From positions 42,906 to 106,905 of the forward strand of contig DXGR01000001.1 in the NCBI GenBank assembly GCA_019113825.1: a stretch of 64,000 bases of DNA, given 5' to 3'. The notes beneath the pieces were generated by a model. It saw nothing but the letters and a program-made list of their open reading frames with translations, ran no database searches and was not told where the DNA came from. Within the stretch, counting starts at the first letter, position 1. Each line of letters opens with the position of its first letter. Both the position numbers and the translations under genes were made by a program. This document shows positions 36,255-45,741 of the stretch, piece by piece. The DNA comes from Candidatus Stackebrandtia excrementipullorum (GTDB lineage Bacteria > Actinomycetota > Actinomycetes > Mycobacteriales > Micromonosporaceae).

Positions 36255-36827
36255 TCACGAAGCACGAACAAGCAGCGTTGACCTTACCGCCGACCCGCTC
36301 ACGCCAGGCGCTGGCCCCGTCGCCTGCCGCACCAGAGCCGTCACCGTCGCTCTCGCGCAGTCTTCGCCGGCGTCGCAGTTCGGCGCCACCCACATCTCCA
36401 AACGGAACTCGTCCCGTTGCAGACACAAACGCGAAACATCGGCCGGACTGGCGCAGGAACCGACCGGGCGCCAACCCCGGTCGGTCACATCATCGTTGAG
36501 AGCGGCCACCGTCACAGGCGCCGCCGCCGTCGACAGCCACACCCGTTCACGCACTCGGCACTGCCCGATACACCACCTATTTCCCCAGGCTGTGTCGCGT
36601 ACCGTTCCCGCCTCCAAAACCGGGACGGTGACCTCGTCCAGTACCGCGAAACCGGGGTCACGTGTCCAGCGTTCTGCACCGACCGTCACCGCACCTGCCA
36701 CCGACAAGCCGACCAAAGCCGCTATCGTCGTCGCCAGCCGCAGCCGACGAACCCGGCGGTACTGCCGCGCCAACTCCGCACGCAGATCGACACCGCGGGA
36801 TGGGCGCCACGCTCCGCGATGGCTCAC
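36255..36827 (-). CDS. Membrane-anchored hypothetical protein coupled to rarA
   Basis: A 190-residue protein with a basic N-terminus, one membrane helix ([19 protein letters not shown]) and an extracytoplasmic domain of about 135 residues containing six cysteines, including WCIGQC and NCDAGEDC, which suggests disulfides. GTG 36827 overlaps the rarA stop (GTGA), with GGGGGAAG upstream, so it is translated in coupling with rarA. No family recognised. Confidence 0.7.
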   Translation of the reverse strand: MSHRGAWRPSRGVDLRAELARQYRRVRRLRLATTIAALVGLSVAGAVTVGAERWTRDPGFAVLDEVTVPVLEAGTVRDTAWGNRWCIGQCRVRERVWLSTAAAPVTVAALNDDVTDRGWRPVGSCASPADVSRLCLQRDEFRLEMWVAPNCDAGEDCARATVTALVRQATGPAPGVSGSAVRSTLLVRAS

Positions 36828-38191
36828 GTGTGCTTCCCCCGTCGACCCCACACGATGGCCCGAAGCCGTGAGAGACGTGTGGACACCTCGCCTTCGGCAC
36901 CGTGACGAGTCGGACGGTAATACGATCTTCCGTCTATCGACTCGGGTGCGTACCGCTGTTCGACAACGCCGCGAGGGTCGTCGTGCGGGTACCGGTAACC
37001 GATCGCGTGCCCCAGTTTCCCGGCACCGGAGTAATGACCGTCGCGCAACGACGGCGGCACGGGACCGGTATGCCCGTCGCGGACATCCGATATCGCAGCG
37101 TCGATGGCCGCGATGACGGCGTTGGACTTGGGTGCGGTCGCCAGATGGACGACGGCCTGGGCGAGGATGATTCGGCCCTCGGGCAACCCCGTCATCTGCA
37201 CCGCCTGAGCGGCGGCCACCGCCACGGACAATGCGGTCGGGTCTGCCATGCCCACGTCCTCACTGGCGAAAATCATCAACCGTCGCGCGATGAACCTCGG
37301 GTCTTCGCCCGCTACGACCATGCGCGCCAACCAGTGCAGAGCCGCATCAACGTCCGACCCACGCATGCTTTTTATGAACGCGCTCGTGATGTCATAGTGG
37401 CTGTCGCCGTCTCGGTCGTACCGGACCGCTGCCACGTCGATGGCCGCTTCTGCAACGGCCAGGTCGATGTGATCGATCGACAGTGCTTCGGCCGAGGCCG
37501 CCGCGGCCTCCAAAGCCGTCAGCGCCTTCCGGGCGTCACCACCGGCCAACCGGACCAGATGATCGCGCGCCTCCACGGCAAGTTCGAAGCGTCCGGCCAG
37601 ACCGCGCTCGTCGACGAGGGCTCTGTCCACGAGCTCGCCGACCGCGGTGTCGTCCAACGGTTCAAGCGTCAACAGCACGCAACGAGACAGCAGCGGCGCC
37701 ACGACCGAGAAGTACGGGTTCTCCGTCGTCGCCGCCAACAGTGTGATGGTGCGATCCTCGACTGCGGCCAGAAGCGCATCCTGTTGAGTTTTTGTGAACC
37801 GGTGCACCTCGTCGATGAACAAGACCGTTTGGGCCCCACCACGCCGGCGAGCGCTTCGCGCCGTGTCGATGACGGAGCGGACGTCCTTTACTCCCGCGTT
37901 GAGGGCCGACAGGGCCACGTACGTGCGGTCGGTGGCGGTGGCGACGAGATGCGCCACCGTCGTCTTGCCGCACCCGGGCGGACCCCACAGGATCACCGAC
38001 ATGGGCGCGTCACCGTTGACCAGCTGTCGCAGTGGCGATCCCGCGCCGAGCAGATGGTTCTGGCCGATCAGCTCGTCGATCGACGCGGGTCGCATCCGTA
38101 CCGCCAGCGGTGAACTCGCCGACGCGGGTTGCGGTTGCGAACGTGGCGGTGGACCTGCCTCCGGCAGGTCGAACAGTCCGGGCCCCTCCAT
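36824..38191 (-). CDS. rarA: Replication-associated recombination protein A
   Basis: A 455-residue MgsA/RarA/WRNIP1-type AAA+ ATPase acting at stalled forks. Visible are [16 protein letters not shown], Walker A ([12 protein letters not shown]), Walker B ([10 protein letters not shown]), sensor 1 ([11 protein letters not shown]), and the C-terminal tetramerisation region with [16 protein letters not shown] and [12 protein letters not shown]. Normal length. Confidence 0.95.
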   Translation of the reverse strand: MEGPGLFDLPEAGPPPRSQPQPASASSPLAVRMRPASIDELIGQNHLLGAGSPLRQLVNGDAPMSVILWGPPGCGKTTVAHLVATATDRTYVALSALNAGVKDVRSVIDTARSARRRGGAQTVLFIDEVHRFTKTQQDALLAAVEDRTITLLAATTENPYFSVVAPLLSRCVLLTLEPLDDTAVGELVDRALVDERGLAGRFELAVEARDHLVRLAGGDARKALTALEAAAASAEALSIDHIDLAVAEAAIDVAAVRYDRDGDSHYDITSAFIKSMRGSDVDAALHWLARMVVAGEDPRFIARRLMIFASEDVGMADPTALSVAVAAAQAVQMTGLPEGRIILAQAVVHLATAPKSNAVIAAIDAAISDVRDGHTGPVPPSLRDGHYSGAGKLGHAIGYRYPHDDPRGVVEQRYAPESIDGRSYYRPTRHGAEGEVSTRLSRLRAIVWGRRGKHT

Positions 38192-38217
38192 GACCGCCGA
38201 GGTTACCCGGGGCCTGT

Positions 38218-38237
38218 GACGGCGAGATCTCCCCGTC
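38218..38237 (-). terminator. Weak terminator hairpin
   Basis: GACGGCGAG and CTCCCCGTC (38218-38226 and 38229-38237) pair with one mismatch, 10 bases past the stop of the gene at 38248-38694 and before rarA. Confidence 0.4.
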
Positions 38238-38247
38238 TCGGGTCGGA

Positions 38248-38694
38248 TTATTCGACCCGCACGAAGTCGAACCGTGAGGGGAAGGGCGCGGTGTCGGTGC
38301 CGTTACCGGTGATACGAATAACGCGACCGGCGTCGTCGCACTGGACCGACGTCGCGGTGTAGGTGGGACGCCACTGCACCTGCGCCCCGGTGTCGAGCCG
38401 GTTGGTCCCCTCGATCGTCCATTCGACGAGGTTGTCCTCACCGACCCGCCAGGTCCCGCTACCGTCGGCCGAATGGTTTGTACCGGCCGAGGCGCCGACT
38501 CCCTCGACGAGATGTCCGTCGAGGAACCTGACGGTACTGGCGACTCCGGGACCCTCCCGTTGTTCGAAGGCGCCCAGGTAGTGCTTACGCCACGGATGGC
38601 ACTCGACATCGACGACACCGTCGCCGGAGCCGAAGGCGAACACAGCTGCCGCGATCAGCACCGCGGCCACGATCACACCGGTTCTGCGTCTCAT
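38248..38694 (-). CDS. Small exported hypothetical protein
   Basis: ATG 38694 has GGGGGA upstream and gives 148 residues: a signal-anchor or signal peptide ([21 protein letters not shown]) followed by a compact beta-rich domain with two cysteines ([13 protein letters not shown]). No family recognised. It lies divergent from the MFS gene at 38840. Confidence 0.7.
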   Translation of the reverse strand: MRRRTGVIVAAVLIAAAVFAFGSGDGVVDVECHPWRKHYLGAFEQREGPGVASTVRFLDGHLVEGVGASAGTNHSADGSGTWRVGEDNLVEWTIEGTNRLDTGAQVQWRPTYTATSVQCDDAGRVIRITGNGTDTAPFPSRFDFVRVE

Positions 38695-38839
38695 CACGTT
38701 TCCCCCGTCACGGTGGGACAGGCCGAATGCGTTCAGCTGTCCGTCCATCGCAGACGTTAGCCTCTCGGACGGACAAAGTGAGCAACCACACGCCAAACGA
38801 CGCTGCCGACCGCGCGGGACGAGATTAAAGTGAGCGGCC

Positions 38840-40135
38840 ATGAAGTCATCGTCGCGAACCGTGAGAATGCGTCGGTTTCTCGGCTCGGTCGTCGTTGACA
38901 CCCGCCCCCTCCGCATCCCCGCCTATCGGCGGTTGTGGGCTTCGGGCGCGGTCACCGCCATCGGTAGTCAGTTGACCGCCGTCGCGGTGCCCAAACAGAT
39001 CTACGACCTCACCGGATCAAGTGGTTTCGTCGGCTTGTCCGGAGCCGTAGCGCTGGTTCCCCTGCTGGTCTTCGGGTTGTGGGGTGGTGCCATCGCCGAC
39101 ACCGTGGACAGACGTTCGCTGATGATATTCAGCAATATCGGTGTCGCCGTGACGTCCGCGCTGCTGTGGTTGCAGGCGTGGCTTGGGGTCGGATCGGTGT
39201 GGCCGGTCCTGATACTTCTCGCGTTGAACCAGGTCTTCTTCGCGGTGAACGCGCCGGCGCGTAGCGCGTCCATCGCTCGACTCGTACCCAACGAGCTGGT
39301 GCCGCCGGCGGTGGCTCTGGGGTCTACGACGATGCAGTTCGGTGCGGTCATGGGTCCGATGGCCGCCGGCGCGTTGCTCCCCTGGGTGGGACTGTCGACT
39401 CTGTACCTGGTGGACACGGTGGCGTTGACGTTGGCCATCATCGGCGTGGTCCGGCTGCCGGCCCTTCCGCCGTTGAGTGGCCCGTCCCGACGTGCCGGCC
39501 TGCGCGACGTCATCGACGGCTTCCGGTACCTCGGTCTCCAAAAGGTCCTGCTGGCGTCGTTTCTCCTGGACATCATCGCGATGGTGGCCGGCATGCCGCG
39601 CGCGTTGTTTCCCGAGATGGCCGAGCAGACGTTCGGCGATCCCGCCGGGGGCGGTATTGCCTTGGGCTGGCTGTACGCGGCCATCCCGTTGGGTGCGCTG
39701 TTGGCCGGGCTGACCTCGGGGCGACTGTCCCGTTTGAAACACCACGGGATCGGTGTCACCGTCGCGGTGTGCCTGTGGGGAGCGGCCATCGCCGGATTCG
39801 GACTGTCGGGGTCGCTGTGGTGGGCCGTGTTCTTCCTCATTCTCGCCGGCGCGGCCGACTTCGGCAGCATGGTGTATCGCGGCGCGATGCTGCAGCAGGC
39901 CGCCACCGACGAGATGCGCGGCCGCCTGCAGGGGGTCTTCATCGTCGTCGTGGCCGGTGGCCCACGGTTGGCCGACCTCACTCACGGGTGGAGCGGCGAG
40001 TACACCGGTACCGCCACCGCCGCCACAGGTGGTGGGATATTGGTCATCGTCTTGACGATCGCCGCGGTGGCACTTATCCCGTCCTTCTGGCGTTATCGTG
40101 CCCCGGTCGACGCCAAAAGCCCACAGGAGACGTAG
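38840..40135 (+). CDS. MFS exporter (EntS-like, DHA3 type)
   Basis: A 431-residue major facilitator with 12 predicted helices: RRLWASGAVTAIGSQLTAVAVPKQIYDLTGSS, then LWGGAIADTVDRRSLM (motif A region), and ATDEMRGRLQGVF in the second half. This layout is typical of the MFS_3 group (enterobactin exporter EntS and actinomycete drug exporters). Substrate unknown. Convergent with eda, with only 26 bases between. Confidence 0.87.
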   Translation: MKSSSRTVRMRRFLGSVVVDTRPLRIPAYRRLWASGAVTAIGSQLTAVAVPKQIYDLTGSSGFVGLSGAVALVPLLVFGLWGGAIADTVDRRSLMIFSNIGVAVTSALLWLQAWLGVGSVWPVLILLALNQVFFAVNAPARSASIARLVPNELVPPAVALGSTTMQFGAVMGPMAAGALLPWVGLSTLYLVDTVALTLAIIGVVRLPALPPLSGPSRRAGLRDVIDGFRYLGLQKVLLASFLLDIIAMVAGMPRALFPEMAEQTFGDPAGGGIALGWLYAAIPLGALLAGLTSGRLSRLKHHGIGVTVAVCLWGAAIAGFGLSGSLWWAVFFLILAGAADFGSMVYRGAMLQQAATDEMRGRLQGVFIVVVAGGPRLADLTHGWSGEYTGTATAATGGGILVIVLTIAAVALIPSFWRYRAPVDAKSPQET

Positions 40136-40161
40136 CCGACACTGCACGCGGTCCGGCCACG

Positions 40162-40764
40162 TCAGCGCGACAGGGCGACCAGGCGACGCAGCGCCTCGAC
40201 CTGGTTCGGGTCGGACAATGCCGACCCCACCGCCACGACCCGGGCACCCGCCGCCAGATAGTCGGGTGCCGTGGTGACGGTGATACCGCCGGTCGCGACC
40301 ATCTGCACGTCGGGAAACGGCCCACGCATGGCGGTGAACCACGCAGTTCCCACCACGGTGGCGGGAAATACCTTCACCCAGCCACAACCGACGGCCAGTG
40401 CGCGCTGTATCTCGGTGGCACCGGACACGCCGGGCAGGTGCGGCATTCCCGCGGCTGCGCTGGCCACGGCAACGTCGGTGTCGAGGCCCGGGGCGACCGT
40501 GTACCGAGCCCCGGCCTCCGCCGCGCGATCTACCTGCTCGGGGGTGATCACGGTGCCCGCGCCGACCGTCTTTCCCCGTTCGCCCCCTGCTGCCACGGTC
40601 GCCGCCAGTGATGCGACCTCTTCGGGCCGCCCGATAGGTACTTCGACAAGCTCGATTCCTGCATTCCACGCGACCGTGGCCAGTTCGACCGTGCGTTCAG
40701 GCGTGAACCCGCGCAGTATCGCCATGATGCGATGTTCGGCGAATATTTCGGTGAAATCGGTCAT
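40162..40764 (-). CDS. eda: 2-keto-3-deoxy-6-phosphogluconate aldolase
   Basis: A 200-residue class I aldolase that splits KDPG into pyruvate and glyceraldehyde-3-phosphate. RIMAILRGF opens the barrel, Glu in LVEVPIGRPE is the general base, TVGAGTVIT follows, and Lys in WVKVFPA forms the Schiff base. The variant PIGRPE instead of the usual TLRTP suggests it could be of the DgoA (6-phosphogalactonate) type. Downstream of kdgK by 91 bases on the same strand. Confidence 0.9.
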   Translation of the reverse strand: MTDFTEIFAEHRIMAILRGFTPERTVELATVAWNAGIELVEVPIGRPEEVASLAATVAAGGERGKTVGAGTVITPEQVDRAAEAGARYTVAPGLDTDVAVASAAAGMPHLPGVSGATEIQRALAVGCGWVKVFPATVVGTAWFTAMRGPFPDVQMVATGGITVTTAPDYLAAGARVVAVGSALSDPNQVEALRRLVALSR

Positions 40765-40855
40765 GAACGGACTCCCGTCGTGAAGTTGTTTCTTGACGTT
40801 GTTACGGCCTCGACCATGCCCGTTCCGGTAGGTCCGCGGCTAAGCGGACGGCTCG

Positions 40856-41782
40856 TCAGAAGCCGTCCAGTACCCGGTTGACGTGCTCGACCGACGGCGG
40901 CGGCGCGATGTCGCCGGTCACGGCCATTGTTCCCGCTGCCAGAAGATGCCCCAGACGTAGGGAGGTCGCGCCGTCGGCATTGTGCCGAAGCGCGTAGAGA
41001 AACCCGGCGGCGAATGCATCCCCGGCGCCGACCGGTTCCACCACTTCCACCGGTGGTGTCGCCACAAAGACGGCGGTGTCGCCGGTGTAGAGCGTCGCAC
41101 CGACCGCCGCGTCCTTCACCACCAGTGTGCCGACGGTGTCCAAACGGTCGCGAACATCGTCGGCTGTCACCGTCCCCCACAGTTTGTGTGCCTCGTCGCG
41201 GCCAACGAATACCACGTCACAGGCATTGGCCAGTCGCCGCAACACCGGCGCCGCAAACTCGACCGGCCACAACTTGTCACGGTAGTTGACGTCGAAGCTG
41301 AGGAGGCCGTGGTGAGGGCGGTTGACGATCAGGTCGTGTACGGCTGCCGAGCACGTCGGCGACAACGCGGCCGTGATCCCGCTGACGTGAACAACGTGGG
41401 CCGGCGGCATACCGTCGACGAAGTCGGTGCCCATCGCCGACGCGGCCGAACCGTTGCGGTAGTAATAAACGGTTCCGCCATGCGGGTCCTTGAAGTAAAG
41501 CCCGGTCGGCAATGTCGTATCCACCTGGATGCAGCCCACGTCGACACCTGCGTCCGACAACCGGTCGACGATCATGGCGCCGAACGGATCGGCACCCACG
41601 CGGCCGCACCACGCGACGCGAGCGCCCAACTGTGCCATGTTGACCGCGACGTTGCACTCCGCGCCGGCGACGGTCAAGGTCAGCGCGGTGCCGTCGGTGA
41701 GCGGACGTATCGGTTCGGGCGCGAGCAGTGCCATGGCCTCGCCCAGGCAAACCACGTCGAAGTCCGCAGGTGAGTTCGTCAT
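40856..41782 (-). CDS. kdgK: 2-keto-3-deoxygluconate kinase (PfkB family)
   Basis: A 308-residue ribokinase-fold enzyme: GAECNVAVNMAQLGARVAWCGRVG (motif 1), FDVNYRDKLWP in mid-protein, and the C-terminal PVGAGDAFAAGFLYAL with the catalytic Asp. PfkB enzymes vary in substrate; assignment to KDG rests on the FDVNYR-LW motif and the neighbouring eda. Together they finish uronate or galactonate breakdown, though no upstream uronate gene is in the window. Confidence 0.82.
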   Translation of the reverse strand: MTNSPADFDVVCLGEAMALLAPEPIRPLTDGTALTLTVAGAECNVAVNMAQLGARVAWCGRVGADPFGAMIVDRLSDAGVDVGCIQVDTTLPTGLYFKDPHGGTVYYYRNGSAASAMGTDFVDGMPPAHVVHVSGITAALSPTCSAAVHDLIVNRPHHGLLSFDVNYRDKLWPVEFAAPVLRRLANACDVVFVGRDEAHKLWGTVTADDVRDRLDTVGTLVVKDAAVGATLYTGDTAVFVATPPVEVVEPVGAGDAFAAGFLYALRHNADGATSLRLGHLLAAGTMAVTGDIAPPPSVEHVNRVLDGF

Positions 41783-41873
41783 CTCGTTTCCTCACGGGTT
41801 GCCACGGTGTTTTGACCGATACATGTCTACCTCGGCCCGGTCAACCGCCGACGGCCCCGGGGGCGGTTTCTCC

Positions 41874-44378
41874 TCAGCGGCGACGAGGTTTGGCGCGAGA
41901 GGTCGGTGTGGCCTGCAGCGGATCCTCCGGCCACGGATGCTTGGGGTAACGGCCACGCAGTTCGGCACGCACCTGTCGATAACCCCGTTCCCAAAACGAT
42001 GCCAGGTCGGCGGTGACCGCGGCCGGCCGTCCCGCCGGCGACAACAGGTGCACGACGACGGGTAGCCGCCCGTCGGCGACGGTCGGGCTGCGGTCGCAGC
42101 CGAAGAACTCTTGAACCCTCGCCCTCACGACGGGCGCGGACGGATCGCTGTAGTCGATCTCGACCGAGTTGCCGCCTGGGATACGCCAACGCTCCGGCAC
42201 CAGGCGGTCCAGATCGGCCAGCTGCCGCCAGTCCAGCAAGTCGCGTAGTGCCGCCACCATGTCGATGCGTCGGAGGTCGGCTCGACGAGAAATCGATCCC
42301 CATCGGGGGCCCAGCCAGTCCAAGATGTTGTCGCGCAAGCCCTGTGTAGACACATCGGGCCATGTTTCGCCGAATACGCCTTGACATGTCGCGATGCGCT
42401 GGCGCAGACGTTCGGCCGACCGCGTGAAATTCACCAGAGACAGACCTTCGGCCGCGAAACCGGAAGTGACGGCTTTACCCACATCGGCGGGGTCGGGACG
42501 CGTCAGTGTGGTGCTCGACAACGTCAGCGCCCCCAGTCTTCGAACCCGGCGGGCCCGGATGTCGCTTTCGTGCCAGTCGACCTCGTCCTGTTCGGTAACA
42601 AGCGATCCGGCGATGTCGATCGCGGTTGTCTCGTGGAGGGCGGCACCCAGTCGGATCGTCGCGACCGGGCTACCGGGTTGGCGAACCGCCTCGACAACCA
42701 CGATCCACTTCGCTCCGGCCAACGCCGAGCCGACCTGAAGTCTCCCGGCCGTGCCCGACGCCAAGAGGTACTCCTGCCGGTCCTGGGGCCGCTGGCGGGC
42801 GATCCACTCCGGGTATGCGAGTGCGGCCACGGTCGCCGCGGTTTCGTCGTCGGTCAAGACGCCCGTTACGCTCGTCTCGGGGATCGCCTTGCGCAGGCGG
42901 GCGGTCTCTCGTCTCCAGGCCGCAGACTCGGGTCCCTTGCCGGAACGGAGGTGGCGCCACATCACCCTGAGGTCGTCGTGCCGCCGTTTCCCCGATTCGG
43001 CCATGACGGCCACGACCTCCGCCGCAGCCGTTGCACCGACGCGTGGTGCGCCGTCCAACAGGGCTCGGGCCAGTCTCGGGTGCGTGCCCATGGCCGCCAT
43101 CCGGGCGCCGCGGGGTGTGACCCGTCCATCCCCGTCGACGGCTGAGAGAGACTCCAGTGTCCGTATCGCCACCTGACCGGGCCCCTCTCCAGGTGAGTCC
43201 AACAGCCGCAGCCCTCGTCCCTCCGGAGTCCCCCATGCCGCCAACTGCAGCATGAACCCGGCGAGATCGGCTGTGGCGATTTCGGGTTGTGCATGCGCGG
43301 GCAGTTTTTCGTGTTCTGCTTGTGACCAGCACCGGTAGACGACGCCGGGCCCGAGGCGAGCGGCTCGTCCGGCGCGCTGCACGGCGGAGTCTTTCGAAAC
43401 CGACACGGTGACCAACGCGCCCATACCCCGTGCGTGGTCCATGCGGGGTTGGCGGGACAGGCCCGCGTCGACGACGACGGTAACGTCGGGGACGGTGAGA
43501 CTGGACTCGGCCACCGATGTCGCCAGCACGACCCGACGACGTGTACCCGCCTGAAGGGCCGCGTCCTGGTCTGCTCCCGACTGGCGGCCGTGCAACCGCA
43601 GGACCTCCACATCGGAACGATGTCCGAGGCGACGCGCAACCTGGTCGATCTCGGCTGCGCCCGGTAGAAACACGAGTACGTCACCGTGGGTCTCCCCCAG
43701 GGCCTCCGTGGTGACGGCTGCGACATGGTCCAACAGGGCTCGGTCGACGCGGAGCCCTTCAACGGTTACCGGGGAGTTCGGCGGACGCCAGCGAACGGTC
43801 AACGGGTGCACGAGTGTGTCGGCGGATATGACCGGCGCGGGACGTTCGTCTCCCAGGACGTTCGCCAAACGGTCGGCCTGAGCGGTCGCGGAAGTGGCCA
43901 GGATGCGTAGATCGTCCCGCAGCGATGTCCGCACATCGGTGAGAAAGGCGCACGCCAGGTCCGTGTCGAGGTGTCTTTCGTGGCATTCGTCGATGACGAC
44001 CGCGTCCACACCGGCGAGTTCGGGGTCGTTTTGGAGTCGTCGTACAAGGACCCCTGTGGTCACCACCTCGACTCGGGTGCGTCGCGACACGGAGCGTTCA
44101 CCTCTCACGGTGTAACCGATTTCGTCACCGATACGAGTGCCGGTCAACCGGGCCATCCGGGCGGCTGCGGCTCGCGTGGCAATTCGGCGGGGTTCTGCGA
44201 CGATGACTCGTCCAGAGACCTCGTCGGCAAGTGCAAGAGGCACGAGGCTCGTCTTGCCGGTCCCCGGGGGCGCAACGAGGACGGCTGCCGCATCGTCTCG
44301 CAACGTCGCACACACCTGAGGCAGCACCGAGACGATGGGAAGCCGACTGTCGCACGGCAGCAGACGACGCCGTGTCAT
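41874..44378 (-). CDS. hrpB: ATP-dependent helicase HrpB
   Basis: An 834-residue DEAH-family RNA helicase. Motif I is APPGTGKTS, motif II IDECHERHLDTD, motif III ATSATAQ, and motif VI QRAGRAARLGPG; the HA2 and HrpB-specific C-terminal domain follow to the end. Biological role is poorly known. The start overlaps the DUF1648 gene by 4 bases, so it is the third gene of a coupled gntR operon. Confidence 0.94.
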   Translation of the reverse strand: MTRRRLLPCDSRLPIVSVLPQVCATLRDDAAAVLVAPPGTGKTSLVPLALADEVSGRVIVAEPRRIATRAAAARMARLTGTRIGDEIGYTVRGERSVSRRTRVEVVTTGVLVRRLQNDPELAGVDAVVIDECHERHLDTDLACAFLTDVRTSLRDDLRILATSATAQADRLANVLGDERPAPVISADTLVHPLTVRWRPPNSPVTVEGLRVDRALLDHVAAVTTEALGETHGDVLVFLPGAAEIDQVARRLGHRSDVEVLRLHGRQSGADQDAALQAGTRRRVVLATSVAESSLTVPDVTVVVDAGLSRQPRMDHARGMGALVTVSVSKDSAVQRAGRAARLGPGVVYRCWSQAEHEKLPAHAQPEIATADLAGFMLQLAAWGTPEGRGLRLLDSPGEGPGQVAIRTLESLSAVDGDGRVTPRGARMAAMGTHPRLARALLDGAPRVGATAAAEVVAVMAESGKRRHDDLRVMWRHLRSGKGPESAAWRRETARLRKAIPETSVTGVLTDDETAATVAALAYPEWIARQRPQDRQEYLLASGTAGRLQVGSALAGAKWIVVVEAVRQPGSPVATIRLGAALHETTAIDIAGSLVTEQDEVDWHESDIRARRVRRLGALTLSSTTLTRPDPADVGKAVTSGFAAEGLSLVNFTRSAERLRQRIATCQGVFGETWPDVSTQGLRDNILDWLGPRWGSISRRADLRRIDMVAALRDLLDWRQLADLDRLVPERWRIPGGNSVEIDYSDPSAPVVRARVQEFFGCDRSPTVADGRLPVVVHLLSPAGRPAAVTADLASFWERGYRQVRAELRGRYPKHPWPEDPLQATPTSRAKPRRR

Positions 44379-45355
44379 TGCCGCCCCGTCCGTGACTCGC
44401 GTTCGAGGAGCCCGTTGAGTACCGCAGCCGCCGAAGCCGCGTCGTTCACGGTGATGTACACGGGTTTACGACGGTGGCGTTTGACGACCAGGCATTCCCC
44501 GGAGCGGAGCATGACAGCGGTTCCGTACGGAGTGATGCGCAGGCCCCATCCTCCCAACTCAAGCGCCTGGCGGTCCTGGACGGTCGCACTCTCGATCTGG
44601 TCGAGCCCGATACGCCAGACGGGCCAACCGAGTACACCGAATCGGATGAGGACGCCTCGCGCTCCGATGAGCATCGTGAACGAGGTAAAGGCGGAACCGG
44701 CGATACCGGCTGCAGCCAGCACGATCGGGATCGGCCACTGCAGTCCGCCCAAGCCGGTCGGCACCAGCCCGGCGGTGATCAGGGCCAGGCCGAACAGCGA
44801 CACGGAGGCCCACAGCGCCCAGCGTGCGGTCACGCGGGTGTTCCACGTGACACGGTCACCCGTCGGAAGTTCCAGAGGGTCGATGTGGACTTCGGTACGT
44901 TCCCTGTTCTGTTTTCCGGCGACGAGCCATCCGACATAGCCTGCTACGACGGCAGGCAGGAGGGTCAGGGCCACCAGGGCCGGCGATGTTTGGGCCTGTT
45001 CCCAGCGCTCGACGTCCACGTTGGCGACGACGATGCCGCCATGAACGCCGAGAACGAAGCCGCCCCAGCCGAACAACGCAACGAGGTACGCCCGACGGAC
45101 CGATCGATACTCCCAGTCGGGGGTGGTCTTCAACACGACGGCGGCGGCCACCGCGCCCAGCAGCCACAGCCCCAGGACGGCGATCATCCAGAGGCGGGAG
45201 TCGATGGAACCGTCCGGACTCCCGTCGGGCCCCCAATGCACTGCGATGGGTTCGGGAAGCCGCCCCGAAAGGAGAACCCAGGAGAGGACGGCACCGAACC
45301 CGACACAAAGGGTCCATAGTGATAGGACAATGGACAGCGATCGGCGAGAGGTCAT
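44375..45355 (-). CDS. DUF1648-domain membrane protein
   Basis: A 326-residue protein with the DUF1648 start (LPEPIAVHWGPDGSPDGSID) and about six membrane helices in residues 10-230. A C-terminal cytosolic domain of about 95 residues (RIGLDQIESATVQ onward) resembles a PH-like fold. Similar proteins follow YtrA-type GntR genes in Firmicutes and actinomycetes. Four-base overlaps on both sides. Confidence 0.85.
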   Translation of the reverse strand: MTSRRSLSIVLSLWTLCVGFGAVLSWVLLSGRLPEPIAVHWGPDGSPDGSIDSRLWMIAVLGLWLLGAVAAAVVLKTTPDWEYRSVRRAYLVALFGWGGFVLGVHGGIVVANVDVERWEQAQTSPALVALTLLPAVVAGYVGWLVAGKQNRERTEVHIDPLELPTGDRVTWNTRVTARWALWASVSLFGLALITAGLVPTGLGGLQWPIPIVLAAAGIAGSAFTSFTMLIGARGVLIRFGVLGWPVWRIGLDQIESATVQDRQALELGGWGLRITPYGTAVMLRSGECLVVKRHRRKPVYITVNDAASAAAVLNGLLERESRTGRQ

Positions 45356-45699
45356 GGCAGCCTTTCAATGAGTGACATCAGTTCGGCACGGCTGTAACCG
45401 TGTTGGCGGGCGAGGGCGTCGAGCTCGGCGGCGGCCCGGGCCACTGCCGCATGGGCCGGAGCGGCATCGGTGACGCTGATGCCGCGACCCCGGCGAAACT
45501 CCAACAACCCTTCGTCACGAAGCTGCCGTAGCGCGCGTAGCACCGTGTTCGCGTTGACGTCGAGCTGTTCGGCAAGGTCCTTGGCAGGAGGCAGTCGGTC
45601 ACCGGGTCGGCATCGTCCTTCGGCGATGGCACGACGAATCCCCCCAACGAGCTGCTCGTGCAGCGGGCTGGGGTCGGCGGCGTCCAAGTAGAGCAACAT
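45352..45699 (-). CDS. GntR-family regulator, YtrA subfamily
   Basis: A 115-residue protein consisting of the GntR winged helix (SPLHEQLVGGIRRAIAEG, LPPAKDLAEQLDVNANTVLRAL, DEGLLEFRRGRGISV) and a short helical tail, the hallmark of the YtrA subfamily with no large ligand domain. ATG 45699 gives this family length. The palindrome at 45702-45718 lies just before the start and probably mediates autoregulation of the operon. Confidence 0.9.
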   Translation of the reverse strand: MLLYLDAADPSPLHEQLVGGIRRAIAEGRCRPGDRLPPAKDLAEQLDVNANTVLRALRQLRDEGLLEFRRGRGISVTDAAPAHAAVARAAAELDALARQHGYSRAELMSLIERLP

Positions 45700-45701
45700 G
45701 A

Positions 45702-45718
45702 TGCTAGTTATGCTAGCA
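45702..45718. promoter_or_regulatory. Candidate GntR operator
   Basis: TGCTAG-TTATG-CTAGCA is a perfect 6+6 inverted repeat with a 5-base spacer, 2 bases upstream of the gntR ATG. A bound dimer would block initiation, so autorepression of gntR-DUF1648-hrpB is likely. Confidence 0.7.
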
Positions 45719-45741
45719 CCATTAACTCCACTGGCCAATTC

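Noticed and set aside
39017..40669. 550-codon minus-strand frame opposite the MFS gene
   Set aside because: Arg/Gly/His-rich low-complexity translation with no domain; antisense of MFS and eda.
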